Of a stretch of 64,000 nucleotides of DNA, positions 33,506-56,649 are shown piece after piece. The notes beneath the pieces were generated by a model, which was not told the origin of the DNA, searched no databases, and was given only the letters and a program-made list of their open reading frames with translations. The DNA is from Blasia pusilla. Lineage: Eukaryota > Marchantiophyta > Marchantiopsida > Blasiales. The stretch covers positions 124,001 to 188,000 of the forward strand of contig CM114274.1 in assembly GCA_050084515.1 (NCBI GenBank). Reading direction: 5' to 3'. Positions within the stretch are counted from its first letter, which is position 1, and the number at the start of each line of letters is the position of its first letter. The translations under genes were made by a program, and so were the position numbers.

Positions 33506-34006
33506 GATTCTCGCGTTTCGGCTGTCGGGGGAGGGGGGGCCACGAAGACCACCCACCCCGCCCCGCGCAGAAGAAACGTCTCAGGCCACGCCGCTGTTCC
33601 AAAATCGTCCGGTGTTCCTCGGGAGAGAGAGACATGGGAGTCGGCCCCGCGGGATCCCGCCGGCCGTAGGCCGGGAACCCGGGGGGGGCCCGGCCCGCCC
33701 CCCCCGCCCCTCCGCCCGCGACGGCCGCCCCCCCGGCCCCGCGTGCGGGGAGGGGGTTCGGAGGCCGCCTCGAGGCCGGGGCGGGAGCCAGGGGACGCGC
33801 CGGGGGACGCCCGGCCAGCGAAGTCGCCGCGCTCGCGCGCGCACGCGCAAGCGTCCGGCGTCCGGCGCGCCCGCCCCCCCGCCCACTCTAAGGAGAGGGG
33901 GGGTCAAGTCTAGGCCGCTCGGCGACCCCGCCGGGCGATCGCACCTCCGGGTGCGATCCCTCGGGGGACATAGAAAATTTTCGCGGGGTTTGCTGCATTG
34001 TGTGTG
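33506..34006 (-). other. ITS1, unit T4
   Basis: 501 bp, shortened in the 33680-33800 GC runs. It has a CGCGCGCGCACGCGC stretch near 33833. The GATCGCACC hairpin is intact. Confidence 0.92.
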
Positions 34007-35815
<1,809 letters not shown>

Positions 35816-37032
35816 GCTATCCTCTCGTCCCGGCGGCCGGGCGGCGCCATCGCGCGCGCCCGTCCCCGCGGGACCTCGTCCCCCCCTCGCGGGCGGGAAC
35901 GGAGACCTTTCGGGTTTTTTTCTTTCGCGTTCCGGAACCTCGGGGAGTCGGTCGGATTCCCCCCCCGCGCCCTGCCGCGGCCGCGCCCTTCTTCTCCCCC
36001 GTCTCCTCCATGTGATAGGGAGGTGCCTAGGCGGGATCGGGGCGCGCCCGCGGTCGGCCGCGGATGGCTCACTGTGCCGACTCTCCCTCGGCGAGTCCGG
36101 GGCTTCGCGGCCCGCGACGGATCCCGGCCCGAACCAAGGGGAAAGGGGGTCCAGGGGGCTCCGGGCCGGCGGCTCGCGCCGCCCGCCTTTCGCTTGCCCC
36201 AAAACCCCCCCTCGCCCTCCTCCCGGATCGAGCCGGGCTCCGCCCGACCGCTCGCCACCCTCCGCCGACAAGGGCCCCGGACGCGCCGGAGCGGCCTCTC
36301 TCGGGGGTACCCCTCCCTCTCCTCTCCTTTTCGGCGGCCCCGACAGGCTCGCGGACCCCGGGATTGCTCCCGAGGTCCGCGCACCGGCCGGCGCCCGAGA
36401 ACCACGGCGTCTCGAAGGATACGGAGAGAGGAGGGTGCTCGGCGGGCCGCCGAGCCGGGAACCACGGCGTCCCGGTACAACTGCTCGGCGCCCGCTCCCG
36501 CAGACCCCCACTCGACCGCCCCGGCGATCCGCTCCCGGTCGTCGCAGAAGGTATCCCACGGCTTCCCATCCGCTGATCGCCCCGCCTCGCTCTCGGACGC
36601 GCCCGCGGGGTTTGCGCAGAAGCGCGCGCCCCCACCGCGGACCCGGCCGAGAACTAGGCGACGTTGGGAGGACAGAGGACCCCGCCCTCGGCTCGACGCC
36701 GAGGACAGGGCCCGCCCCCCGGCCCACACCGCGTGTTCGCTTTCCCGCACTTCGGCTTCTTCCCGTCTCGAAACAAGGCCCCCCGGGCGGGGGGGCGCGG
36801 CCGACAGTCGTCGCCCGCCCGCTCCTCCCCCGCTGAGACGCGGCGGCCCGAGAGAGCCTGGTCGCACCAAAGACTTGGAGCGCTCCAGACCCCGGGCCGC
36901 CCGCTGGCGCCTCCCACCACGTACTTGGCGAATCGCGCTCCTCCTACAGCGCGGCCCCCGTGGGAGCCGCGCCGCGGATCGGCCTCGCCGTTCCATGGAC
37001 CTTCTGTGATCCGAGGGGAGCACGCTCCCCTC
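35816..37032 (-). other. 5' ETS of T4 (in S4)
   Basis: Colinear with T1. It differs in a short G/C tract near 36140-36150 and an altered CCCCCGGGCGGGGGGGCGCG stretch near 36780-36800. Confidence 0.7.
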
Positions 37033-37115
37033 ACTAGTACTTCTGGGGATCTCCGGGGCCGCCCCAGCCCCGTGCCTCCAGCCGCCCGGGCCGCTCATTC
37101 TGGCCCTCAACCCGG
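36990..37115 (-). promoter_or_regulatory. Candidate Pol I promoter block, S4
   Basis: Core CCCCAGAAGTACTAGT at the complement of 37033-37048, with the full palindrome. I see no difference from S1 over the block. Confidence 0.45.
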
Positions 37116-37770
37116 TCCCCTCGCGGCCCCGCCTGACCCTTCCCCGGCCCCTCGGGTCACACGCCGCCCCGCCGGATCTCGACTCCTGCCCTCGACGCGG
37201 CCAGCCCCACCTGCGCTCCCAGGCGGTGAACGGCGCCCGCTGCCTCCTCCGCGCCCCAGCGCTTCGCGACGCCCCCCGAATCATCCCGCCCCGCCCGCAC
37301 CCGCGTTTCGCGACGCCCCGGAATCCTCCCGCCCCAGCGTTTCGCCAATCCTCTCGCCCCGCACCCGCGTTTCGCGACGCCCCGGAATCCTCCCGCCCCA
37401 GCGTTTCGCCAATCCTCTCGCCCCGCCCCGCGTTTCGCGACGCCCCGGAATCCTCCCCCCAGCGTTTCGCCAATCCTCTCGCCCCGCCCCCGCGTTTCGC
37501 GACGCCCCGGAATCCTCCCGCCCCAGCGTTTCGCCAATCCTCTCGCCCCGCCCCCGCGTTTCGCGACGCCCCGGAATCCTCCCGCCCCAGCGTTTCGCCA
37601 ATCCTCTCGCCCCGCCCCAGCCGCACCCGCGTTTCGCGACGCCCCTGAATCCTCTCGCCGCGCCCCACCCACTTCTCCGCTGCGTCCCCCCCGCCGCGGC
37701 TTTTCCCGCCTGCACATTCTCACTTGCATCCTGCGGCTCCTCCGGCTAATTTCATCCCGCCCCTCCCGTG
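37116..37770. repeat. GC-rich ~62-bp repeats, S4
   Basis: About six copies from 37255 to 37668. These are the most regular in the window, with the full-length CGACGCCCCGGAATCCTCCC form in most units, so they give the best consensus of this family. Confidence 0.82.
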
Positions 37771-38962
37771 ATGAGGGAAGAAACAAACGACGCGAAGAAA
37801 GGTTCCTTCGATCCACGACACAACAGGGCCGCAAGGAGTCCGACGCCGCAAAGGGGAGGGCCCACGAGCAACGACCAAATTTTGCCGACAGAGGAGAGAA
37901 AAAAAAGAAGAACGCACGTCATCGATCCGAGGAGTCGGTACTACACAAAGGGGTGGTGGTAAAATCAGCTAAGCTAAAAACAACAAGCAAGGACGAAGGG
38001 AAAGAGAAGAGTGCTCATCCTTGGGGGGGCTCCGGTACTGAAACCAAGAAAAATAATCCAAGAGAAAAATGAAGAATACTCGTCCTTTGATCCACAAGGA
38101 GTCCCCCCGGGGACCACCCAAAGGAAAACAAAGGAGAGGGAATAAGAGTCCTCCTCCCCCACGAGAGTTGAAATTTATGAGAAAAAAAAAGACAGAAGAA
38201 GTACCAAAAATCAAAACAAAGAGGGGAAGAAGAGAACGCACCCACGAAGAACAAAAAGGGCCCATCGGCTTGAAAGAGGCAGGATCAAAAATAAATAAAA
38301 CGGAGAGAAGGGGGAAGAAGTACCAAAAATCAAATCAAATCAAAGAGGGAAGAAACGCACCGGGAAGAACAAAAGGGCCCGTCGGCTTGAAAGAGGCAGG
38401 GATCAAAGATAAAAAAAAAATTAATAATGGAGAAGGGGGGGGGGGAAGAAGAAGAAGAGAGAAGAAGTACCGAAAATCAAATCAAAGAAAAAAAAAAAAA
38501 AAAAACGCGCCCGGGAAGAACAAAAAGGGCCCGTCGGCTTGAAAGAGGGGGGAGACGGACGGAGGATAGAAAAATTTTGAAAAAAAAAAAGAGAGAGAGA
38601 GAGAGAAGAAGTACCGAAAATCAAAAGAAAAGAGGGAAGAAAATTGAAAAGGGGGAGTATCAAAAACAATTTGAAAAAAAGAAGAAGAGATACGAAAATC
38701 AAAAGAAAAGAAAGAAAACAAAACGCACCGGGAGGAAACAAAAGGGCCCATCGGCTTGAAAGAGGGGGAGGACGGACGAGGATCAAAATTAAAAATTAAA
38801 AAAAGAAAGAAAAGCGCGCGACGAAGAACGAAAAGGGCCCATCCCCTTGGAAGAGGGGTAAGACCGCGAGGAAAGGACGAAGCGGGCAGAAGGAAAAATC
38901 AGAGAAAGGAAAGAAAGGCGCGGACAACAAAGGCACGTCCGTGACGGGCGAGGGAAGAATCC
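37771..38962. repeat. Purine-rich tract, S4
   Basis: 1.19 kb with the AAGGGCCC[A/G]TCGGCTTGAA cores in the same order as S1 and a run of about 19 A residues near 38488-38506. No gene is present. Confidence 0.8.
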
Positions 38963-39084
38963 CTCCGCGGCGGCCCGCCAATTGCCTCCTCCCGGGCGTG
39001 CTCGGGGTTTGGGTTTAGGGGTCATCCACGCGGAGCTTTCCTGCGCCGCGACCCTTGCTCGGCATGGGTCGAGGGTCGCCCGCG

Positions 39085-39925
39085 GATTTCGCCTCGAACC
39101 CGTGACTAGGCGCAACCTGGACCACTTTTCCTCCAGCCGCCGGCCCGGACCTTCCTCGCGGTGCCGCCCGAGTCCCGTGGCTAGGCGCAGCCTGGACCCC
39201 TTCCTCCCTCCACGGGCGGGCGGGCGGCTCGCTCCCTGAGTTCCGGGGGCGGGGGGACGTTCCAGCCGGGCTCCCCCCGCCCCGAGTGGGCCGCAGCCTG
39301 GACCATCCTGGGGGGTTTGCTCACGATTGGGACTCCCGTCGAACCCCGTGACTAGGCACAACCTGGACCTCCTTCCCTGGCGCCCGAGTTCCGCGGCTAG
39401 GTGGCGCAGCCTGGACCCCCCCTTCCTCCACGCCGCGGTCGGGCGGCTCGCCCCAGGTCCGACCCGTCGCGGTCCCGCCGAGTTCGGGGCTGGGCGGTGC
39501 AGCCTGGACCCCTTCCCCGCCACGCCGCGGTCGGGCGGCTCGGCCCACGTCTGAGCCCTCGCGGTCCCGCCCGAGTTCCGCGGCTAGGTGGTGCAGCCTG
39601 GACCCCTTCCTCCGCGCCGCGGTCGGGCGGCTCGCCCCAGGTCCGACCCCTCGCGGTCCCGCCCGAGTTCCGCGGCTAGGTCGTGCAGCGTGGACCCCTT
39701 CCCCGCCACGCCGCGGGCGAGCCTCGACTAGGACCGCGCGACCAGTGAAGTGAACCTCCGCCCGAGCTTTGACCCGGGGTCGCGCGCGCGGCAGCAGCCT
39801 GGACCCTCCTCCGAGGCCGAGACCCTTGTGCTCGCGATCCCGGGGAGGCCGCGACTGCAGGAAGCCTGGACTTCCCCGAGAGCCCATCTCGGCGACCTCG
39901 ATCGATCCGCGCTCTGTTTCTCTGC
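39085..39925. repeat. Spacer repeat array A, S4
   Basis: About seven CTGGACC units as in S1. The second unit has a CCTCCCTCCACGGGC variant near 39205, and part of the terminal unit is missing near 39716. Confidence 0.82.
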
Positions 39926-41476
39926 CAAGGGGCCATGGGATCTCGGGGGGGGCGCGCGAAGGGAAGCCTGGACCACTTTCGGATTTCCCGGAAGGAGAGC
40001 GGGAGACAGGAGGCCGAATCTCGGCCTAAGGGGGCGCGAAGGAAGCCTGGACCATTTCGGATTTCCCGGAAAGAGCGGGAGACAGGAGGCCGAATCTCGG
40101 CCTAAGGGGGGGCGCGCCATGGGATCTCGGCCCGCGTCGACTCTCGGCCCAAGGGGCCTTGGGCTCTCGGCCCGCCCGAGACTCGAGAAGAAGGGGAGCC
40201 TGGACCTTTCGCGGAAGAAGAAAGCGGGAGGGACAAATCATTGGGTCGCCATGGGATCTCGGTCCCCGCGTCGACTCGCCGGCCAAGGGGCCTTGGGATC
40301 TCGGTCGCGTCGGCTCTCGGCCCCGCCGAGACTCGAGAGGAAGTGGAGCCTGGACCTTTCCGCGGAAGAAGAGCGGGAGGGACAAATCATCGGCCAAGGG
40401 GTCGCCATGGGATCTCGGTCCCCGCGTCGACTCGCCGGCCAGGGGCCTTGGGATCTCGGTCGCGTCGGCTCTCGGCCCCGCCGAGACTCGAGAAGAAGGA
40501 AGCCTGGACCATTCCCGGGGGGAGAAGAGCGGGAGGGACAAATCATCGGCCAAGGGCCTTGGGATCTCGGTCGCGTCGACTCTCGGGCCAAGGGCCTTGG
40601 CCCTCGGCCCGCCCGAGACTCGGGAAGAAGGAAGCCTGGACCATTCCCGGGAGAGGAGGCGGGAGGGACAAATCATCGGCCAAGGGGTCGCCATGGGATC
40701 TCGGTCCCCGCGTCGACTCGCCGGCCAAGGGGCCTTGGGATCTCGGTCGCGTCGGCTCTCGGCCCCCCGAGACTCGAGAAGAAGGAAGCCTGGACCATTC
40801 CCGGGAGAAGAGCGGGAGGGACAAATCATCGGCCAAGGGGCCTTGGGATCTCGGTCGCGTCGACTCGGGCCAAGGGGCCTTGGGCCCTCGGCCCGCCGAG
40901 ACTCGGGAAGAAGGAAGCCTGGACCATTCCGGGGGAGAGGCGGGAGGGACAAATCATCGGCCAAGGGGTCGCCATGGGATCTCGGTCCCCGCGTCGTCGC
41001 CATGGGATCTCGGTCGGCCCCCCGACTCGCCTGGACCATTCCCGCCGGCCAGGGGCCTTGGGATCTCGGTCGTCGTCGGCTCTCGGCCCCGCCGAGACTC
41101 GAGAAGAAGGAAGCCTGGACCATTCCCGGGAGCGGGAGGGACAAAGCGGGAGGGACAAATCATCGGCCAAGGGGCCTTGGGATCTCGGGGATCTCGGTCG
41201 CCTGGACCATTCCCCGGGAAGAGCGGGAGGATGACTCCGGGGCCAAGGGGCCTTGGGCTCGGTCTCGGCTCTCGGCCGCCGAGACTCGGGAAGAAGGAAG
41301 CCTGGACCATTCCCGGGAGAGGGCGGGAGGGACAAATCATCGGCCAAGGGGTCGCCGTGGGATCTCGGTCCCCGCGTCGACTCTCCGGCCAAGGGCCCTG
41401 GGATCTCCGTCCGCCCCGAAACCCCGGCCGGGGAAGGAAGCCTGGACCATTTCCGGATCTCGGAAGAAGAGCGGGA
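39926..41476. repeat. Spacer repeat array B, S4 (rearranged near 25S)
   Basis: Regular alternating units extend to about 40990. At 40996-41050 and 41180-41250 short fragments of GATCTCGG and CCTGGACCATTCCC are spliced out of order, as expected from unequal exchange or template switching. Normal order resumes before the 25S end. Confidence 0.84.
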
Positions 41477-44874
<3,398 letters not shown>

Positions 44875-45142
44875 GTGCTGCGGCGGGGGGAGAAAGTCTG
44901 CGGCGGGCGCCGGAGCGCCCCCGTCAACCCCCCACCCGCCCTGCTCCTCGTCCGGGGGACGCTAGCCCGCGGGAGACGCGCTGTCACGCAGACTCCGCGC
45001 CGCGAACGGCACGGATCACCTTCTCGCGGCCTCCCCTTCGGCTGCGCCCGCCGACGCTGCATTTCGACCGACCGGGCCCACGGCCCGGACGGTCAGATCC
45101 ACTTCGACCGACCCGCGGGGCGGTGCCGGTGGGGCGTGCGGC
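44875..45142 (-). other. ITS2, unit T5
   Basis: 268 bp, nearly identical to the T2 ITS2, including the CACTTCGACCGACC segment that T6 lacks. Confidence 0.93.
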
Positions 45143-45302
45143 GACGCTCAGGCAGGCATGCCCTCGGAACAAGCCTCGGGCGCAACTTGCGTTCAAAAAC
45201 TCGATGATTCGCGGAATTCTGCAATTCACACTACGTATCGCATTTCGCTGCGTTCTTCATCGTTCGTTGCAGGAGCCAAGATATCCGTTGCTGAGTCGTT
45301 GC
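45143..45302 (-). rRNA. 5.8S rRNA, unit T5 (two indels)
   Basis: 160 bp. A four-base duplication (plus strand CATCGTTCGTTGC near 45260) and a two-base loss (CTGAGTCGTTGC near 45293) distinguish it from T2, T4 and T6. The loss affects the 5' ACGACTCTC segment that pairs with 25S, and the duplication abuts the first conserved motif. Confidence 0.93.
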
Positions 45303-45814
45303 GATTCTCGCGTTTCGGCTGTCGGGGGAGGGGGGGCCACGAAGACCACCCACCCCGCCCCGCGCAGAAGAAACGTCTCAGGCCACGCCGCTGTTCCAAA
45401 ATCGTCCGGTGTTCCTCGGGAGAGAGAGACATGGGAGTCGGCCCCGCGGGATCCCGCCGGCCGTAGGCCGGGGGAACCCGACGGGGGAGGGGGACGCCCC
45501 GGCCCTCGCCCCCGCCCCTCCGCCCGCGACGCCGCCCCCCCCCGCGTGCGCGGGGAGGGGGTTCGGAGGCCGCCTCGAGGCCGAGGGGGGGGGAGCCAGG
45601 GGACGCGCCGTGGGGACGCCCCGGCCAGCGAAGTCGCCGCGCTCAACACGCGCAAGCGTCCGGCGTCCGGACGCGCGGCCCGCCCCCCGCCCACTCTAAG
45701 GAGACGGGGGGTCAAGTCTAGGCCGCTCGGCGACCCCGCCGGGCGATCGCACCTCCGGGTGCGATCCCTCGGGGGACATAGAAAATTTTCGCGGGGTTTG
45801 CTGCATTGTGTGTG
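45303..45814 (-). other. ITS1, unit T5
   Basis: 512 bp, close to T2 and T6. It is shorter in the C run near 45530, and the GATCGCACC hairpin is intact. Confidence 0.92.
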
Positions 45815-47620
<1,806 letters not shown>

Positions 47621-48848
47621 GCTATCCTCTCGTCCCGGCGGCCGGGCGGCGCCATCGCGCGCGCCCGTCCCCGCGGGACCTCGTCCCCCCCTCGCGGGCG
47701 GGAACGGAGACCTTTCGGGTTTTTTTCTTTCGCGTTCCGGAACCTCGGGGAGTCGGTCGGATTCCCCCCCCGCGCCCTGCCGCGGCCGCGCCCTTCTTCT
47801 CCCCCGTCTCCTCCATGTGATAGGGAGGTGCCTAGGCGGGATCGGGGCGCGCCCGCGGTCGGCCGCGGATGGCTCACTGTGCCGACTCTCCCTCGGCGAG
47901 TCCGGGGCTTCGCGGCCCGCGACGGATCCCGGCCCGAACCAAGGGGGGGAAGGAAAGGGGGGGGTCCAGGGGGCTCCGGGCCGGCGGCTCGCGCCGCCCG
48001 CCTTTCGCTTGCCCCAAAACCCCCCCTCGCCCTCCTCCCGGATCGAGCCGGGCTCCGCCCGACCGCTCGCCACCCTCCGCCGACAAGGGCCCCGGACGCG
48101 CGGGGCGGCCTCTCTCGGGGGTACCCCTCCCTCTCCTCTCCTTTTCGGCGGCCCCGACAGGCTCGCGGACCCGGGATTGCTCCCGAGGTCCGCGCACCGG
48201 CCGGCGCCCGAGAACCACGGCGTCTCGAAGGATACGGGAGAGGAGGGTGCTCGGCGGGCCGCCGAGCCGGGAACCACGGCGTCCCGGTACAACTGCTCGG
48301 CGCCCGCTCCCGCAGACCCCCACTCGACCGCCCCGGCGATCCGCTCCCGGTCGTCGCAGAAGGTATCCCACGGCTTCCCATCCGCTGATCGCCCCGCCTC
48401 GCTCTCGGACGCGCCCGCGGGGGGGTTTGCGCAGAAGCGCGCGCCCCCACCGCGGACCCGGCCGAGAACTAGGCGACGTTGGGAGGACAGAGGACCCCGC
48501 CCTCGGCTCGACGCCGAGGACAGGGCCCGCCCCCCGGCCCACACCGCGTGTTCGCTTTCCCGCACTTCGGCTTCTTCCCGTCTCGAAACAAGGCCCCACC
48601 GGGCGGCGGGGGCGGGCCGACCGCAGTCGCCCCGCCCGCTCCTCCCCGCTGAGACGCGGCGGCCCGAGAGAGCCTGGTCGCACCAAAGACTTGGAGCGCT
48701 CCAGACCCCGGGCCGCCCGCTGGCGCCTCCCACCACGTACTTGGCGAATCGCGCTCCTCCTACAGCGCGGCCCCCGTGGGAGCCGCGCCGCGGATCGGCC
48801 TCGCCGTTCCATGGACCTTCTGTGATCCGAGGGGAGCACGCTCCCCTC
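47621..48848 (-). other. 5' ETS of T5 (in S5)
   Basis: Colinear with T1, with minor losses in G runs (for example near 48107 and 48235). Confidence 0.7.
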
Positions 48849-48931
48849 ACTAGTACTTCTGGGGATCTCCGGGGCCGCCCCAGCCCCGTGCCTCCAGCCG
48901 CCCGGGCCGCTCATTCTGGCCCTCAACCCGG
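48805..48931 (-). promoter_or_regulatory. Candidate Pol I promoter block, S5
   Basis: Core CCCCAGAAGTACTAGT at the complement of 48849-48864. The palindrome and upstream CGGGTTGAGGGCCA are intact. Confidence 0.45.
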
Positions 48932-49491
48932 TCCCCTCGCGGCCCCGCCTGACCCTTCCCCGGCCCCTCGGGTCACACGCCGCCCCGCCGGATCTCGACT
49001 CCTGCCCTCGACGCGGCCAGCCCCACCTGCGCTCCCAGGCGGTGAACGGCGCCCGCTGCCTCCTCCGCGCCCCAGCGCTTCGCGACGCCCCCCGAATCAT
49101 CCCGCCCCGCCCGCACCCGCGTTTCGCGACGCCCGGAATCCTCCGCCCCAGCGTTTCGCCAATCCTCTCGTTTCGCGACGCCCGAATCCTCCCCCCCCGC
49201 GTTTCGCCAATTCGCGTTTCGCGACGCCCCGGAATCCTCCCGCCCCAGCGTTTCGCCAATCCTCTCGCCCCGCCCCCGCGTTTCGCGACGCCCCGGAATC
49301 CTCCCGCCCCAGCGTTTCGCCAATCCTCTCGCCCCGCCCCAGCCGCACCCGCGTTTCGCGACGCCCCTGAATCCTCTCGCCGCGCCCCACCCACTTCTCC
49401 GCTGCGTCCCCCCCGCCGCGGCTTTTCCCGCCTGCACATTCTCACTTGCATCCTGCGGCTCCTCCGGCTAATTTCATCCCGCCCCTCCCGT
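48932..49491. repeat. GC-rich ~62-bp repeats, S5 (contracted)
   Basis: Only about four recognisable copies from 49073 to 49390. Two central copies are cut to fragments at 49140-49215. This is the shortest version in the window and explains part of the S5 length difference. Confidence 0.8.
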
Positions 49492-50701
49492 GATGAGGGA
49501 AGAAACAAACGACGCGAAGAAAGGTTCCTTCGATCCACGACACAACAGGGCCGCAAGGAGTCCGACGCCGCAAAGGGGAGGGCCCACCGAACGACGACCA
49601 AATTTTGCCGACAGAGGAAGAGAAAAGAAGAACGCACGTCATCGATCCGAGGAGTCCGGTACTACACAAAGGGGGTGGTGGTAAAATCAGAGCTAAACAA
49701 CAAGCAAGGACGAAGGGAAAGAGAAGAGTGCTCATCCTTGGGGGGGGGGGGCTCCGGTACTGAAACCAAGAAAAATAATCCAAGAGAAAAATGAAGAATA
49801 CTCGTCCTTTGATCCACAAGGAGTCCCCCCGGGGACCACCCAAAGGAAAACAAAGGAGAGGGAATAAGAGTCCTCCTCCCCACGAGAGTTGAAATTTATG
49901 AGAAAAGAAAGACAGAAGAAGTACCAAAAATCAAAACAAAGAGGGGAAGAAGAGAACGCACCCACGAAGAACAAAAAGGGCCCATCGGCTTGAAAGAGGC
50001 AGGATCAAAAATAAATAAAAACGGAGAGAAGGGGGAAGAAGTACCAAAAATCAAATCAAATCAAAGAGGGAAGAAACGCACCCGGGAAGAACAAAAAGGG
50101 CCCGTCGGCTTGAAAGAGGCAGGATCAAAGATAAAAATAAAAAAATTAATAATGGAGAAGGGGGGCCGGGGGGGGGGAAGAAGAAGAGAGAAGAAGTACC
50201 GAAAATCAAATCAAAAAAAAAAAAAAAAAAAAAACGCGCCCGGGAAGAACAAAAAGGGCCCGTCGGCTTGAAAAGGGGGAGACGGACGGAGGATAGAAAA
50301 ATTTTGAAAAAGAAGGAGAGAGAGAGAGAAGAAGTACCGAAAATCAAAAGAAAAGAGGGAAGAAAATTGAAAAGGGGGGGAGTATCAAAAACAATTTGAA
50401 AAAAGAAGAAGAGATACCGAAAATCAAAAGAAAAGAGGGAAGAAAACAAAAACGCACCCGGGAGGAACAAAAAGGGCCCATCGGCTTGAAAGAGGGGGAG
50501 GACGGACGAGGATCAAAATTAAAAATTAAAAAACAGAGAAACGAAAGCGCGCGCACGAAGAACGAAAAGGGCCCATCCCCTTGGAAGAGGGGGTAAGACC
50601 GACGAGGAAAGGACGAAGCGGGCAGAAGGAAAAATCAGAGAAAGGAAAGAAAGGGCGCGGACAACAAAGGCACGTCCGTGACGGGCGAGGGAAGAATCCC
50701 T
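49492..50701. repeat. Purine-rich tract, S5
   Basis: 1.21 kb, very like S1 with the same AAGGGCCC[A/G]TCGGCTTGAA cores. A run of A residues of about 20 lies near 50214-50234. Confidence 0.8.
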
Positions 50702-50824
50702 CCGCGGCGGCCCGCCAATTGCCTCCTCCCGGGCGTGCTCGGGGTTTGGGTTTAGGGGTCATCCACGCGGAGCTTCCTGCGGCCGCGACCCTTGCTCGGC
50801 ATGGGTCCGAGGGTCGCTCCCGCG

Positions 50825-51668
50825 GATTTCGCCTCCGAACCCCGTGACTAGGCGCAACCTGGACCACTTTTCCTCCAGCCGCCGGCCCGGACCTTCCTCG
50901 CGGTGCCGCCCGAGTCCCGTGGCTAGGCGCAGCCTGGACCCCTTCCTCCACGCCGCGGGCGGGCGGCTCGCTCCCTGAGTTCCGGGGGCGGGGGGACGTT
51001 CCAGCCGGGCTCCCCCCGCCCCGAGTGGGCCGCAGCCTGGACCATCCTGGGGGGTTTGCTCACGATTGGGACTCCCGTCGAACCCCGTGACTAGGCACAA
51101 CCTGGACCTCCTTCCCTGGCGCCCGAGTTCCGCGGCTAGGTGGCGCAGCCTGGACCCCTTCCTCCACGCCGCGGTCGGGCGGCTCGCCCCAGGTCCGACC
51201 CGTCGCGGTCCCGCCCGAGTTCCGGGGCTGGGCGGTGCAGCCTGGACCCCTTCCCCGCCACGCCGCGGTCGGGCGGCTCGGCCCACGTCTGAGCCCTCGC
51301 GGTCCCGCCCGAGTTCCGCGGCTAGGTGGTGCAGCCTGGACCCCTTCCTCCGCGCCGCGGTCGGGCGGCTCGCCCCAGGTCCGACCCCTCGCGGTCCCGC
51401 CCGAGTTCCGCGGCTAGGTCGTGCAGCGTGGACCCCTTCCCCGCCACGCCGCGGGCCTGAGCCCTCGACTAGGACCGCGCGACCAGTGAAGTGAACCTCC
51501 GCCCGAGCTTTGACCCGGGGTCGCGCGCGCGGCAGCAGCCTGGACCCTCCTCCGAGGCCGAGACCCTTGTGCTCGCGATCCCGGGGAGGCCGCGACTGCA
51601 GGAAGCCTGGACTTCCCCGAGAGCCCATCTCCGCGGCGACCTCGATCGATCCGCGCTCTGTTTCTCTG
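50825..51668. repeat. Spacer repeat array A, S5
   Basis: About seven regular CTGGACC units, with GCCCGAGTTCCGCGGCTAGG well preserved. Together with S4 this gives the clearest unit boundaries. Confidence 0.83.
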
Positions 51669-53236
51669 CCAAGGGGCCATGGGATCTCGGGGGGGGCGCG
51701 AAGGGAAGCCTGGACCACTTTCGGATTTCCCGGAAGGAGAGCGGGAGACAGGAGGCCGAATCTCGGCCTAAGGGGGCGCGAAGGGAAGCCTGGACCATTT
51801 CGGATTTCCCGGAAGGAGAGCGGGAGACAGGAGGCCGAATCTCGGCCTAAGGGGCGCGCCATGGGATCTCGGCCCGCGTCGACTCTCGGCCCAAGGGGCC
51901 TTGGGCTCTCGGCCCGCCCGAGACTCGAGAAGAAGGGGAGCCTGGACCTTTCCGCGGAAGAAGAGCGGGAGGGACAAATCATTGGGTCGCCATGGGATCT
52001 CGGTCCCCGCGTCGACTCGCCGGCCAAGGGGCCTTGGGATCTCGGTCCGCGTCGGCTCTCGGCCCCGCCCGAGACTCGAGAGGAAGTGGAGCCTGGACCT
52101 TTCCGCGGAAGAAGAGCGGGAGGGACAAATCATCGGCCAAGGGGTCGCCATGGGATCTCGGTCCCCGCGTCGACTCGCCGGCCAAGGGGCCTTGGGATCT
52201 CGGTCCGCGTCGGCTCTCGGCCCCGCCCGAGACTCGAAGAAGGGAAGCCTGGACCATTCCCCGGGAGAAGAGCGGGAGGGACAAATCATCGGCCAAGGGG
52301 CCTTGGGATCTCGGTCCGCGTCGACTCTCGGGCCAGGGGCCTTGGGCCTCGGCCCGCCGAGACTCGGGAAGAAGGGAAGCCTGGACCATTCCCCGGGAGA
52401 GGAGCGGGAGGGACAAATCATCGGCCAAGGGGTCGCCATGGGATCTCGGTCCCCGTCGTCGACTCGCCGGCCAAGGGGCCTTGGGATCTCGGTCGCGTCG
52501 GCTCTCGGCCCCCCGAGACCCGAGACATTCGAAGAAGAAGGGAAGCCTGGACCATTCGGCCCCCGAGGGAGAAGAGCGGGGAGGGACAAATCATCGGCCA
52601 AGGGGCCTTGGGATCTCTTGGGATCTCGCGTCGGCTCTCGGCCCCGCCCGAGACTCGAGAAGAAGGGAAGCCTGGACCATTCCCGGGCCATCGGCCAAGG
52701 GGCCTTGGGATCTCGGTCCGCGTCGGCTCTCGGCCCCGCCCGAGACTCGGGAAGAAGGGAAGCCTGGACCATTCCCCGGGAGAGGAGCGGGAGGGACAAA
52801 TCATCGGCCAAGGGGTCGCCATGGGATCTCGGTCCCCGCGTCGACTCGCCGGCCAAGGGGCCTTGGGATCTCGGTCCGCGTCGGCTCTCGGCCCCGCCCG
52901 AGACTCGAGAAGAAGGGAAGCCTGGACCATTCCCCGGGAGAAGAGCGGGAGGGACAAATCATCGGCCAAGGGGCCTTGGGATCTCGGTCCGCGTCGACTC
53001 TCGGGCCAAGGGGCCTTGGGCTCTCGGCCCGCCCGAGACTCGGGAAGAAGGGAAGCCTGGACCATTCCCCGGGAGAGGAGCGGGAGGGACAAATCATCGG
53101 CCAAGGGGTCGCCGTGGGATCTCGGTCCCCGCGTCGACTCTCCGGCCAAGGGGCCCTGGGATCTCCGTCCGCCCCGAAACCCCGGCCGGGGGAAGGGAAG
53201 CCTGGACCATTTCCGGATCTCGGAAGAAGAGCGGGA
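51669..53236. repeat. Spacer repeat array B, S5
   Basis: Two extended 25S-tail units (about 51715-51850), then alternating units. Irregular joins at about 52515-52570 and 52605-52700 insert ACATTCGAAG-like bases and drop one 25S tail. The last full units before 53236 are regular. Confidence 0.84.
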
Positions 53237-56649
<3,413 letters not shown>

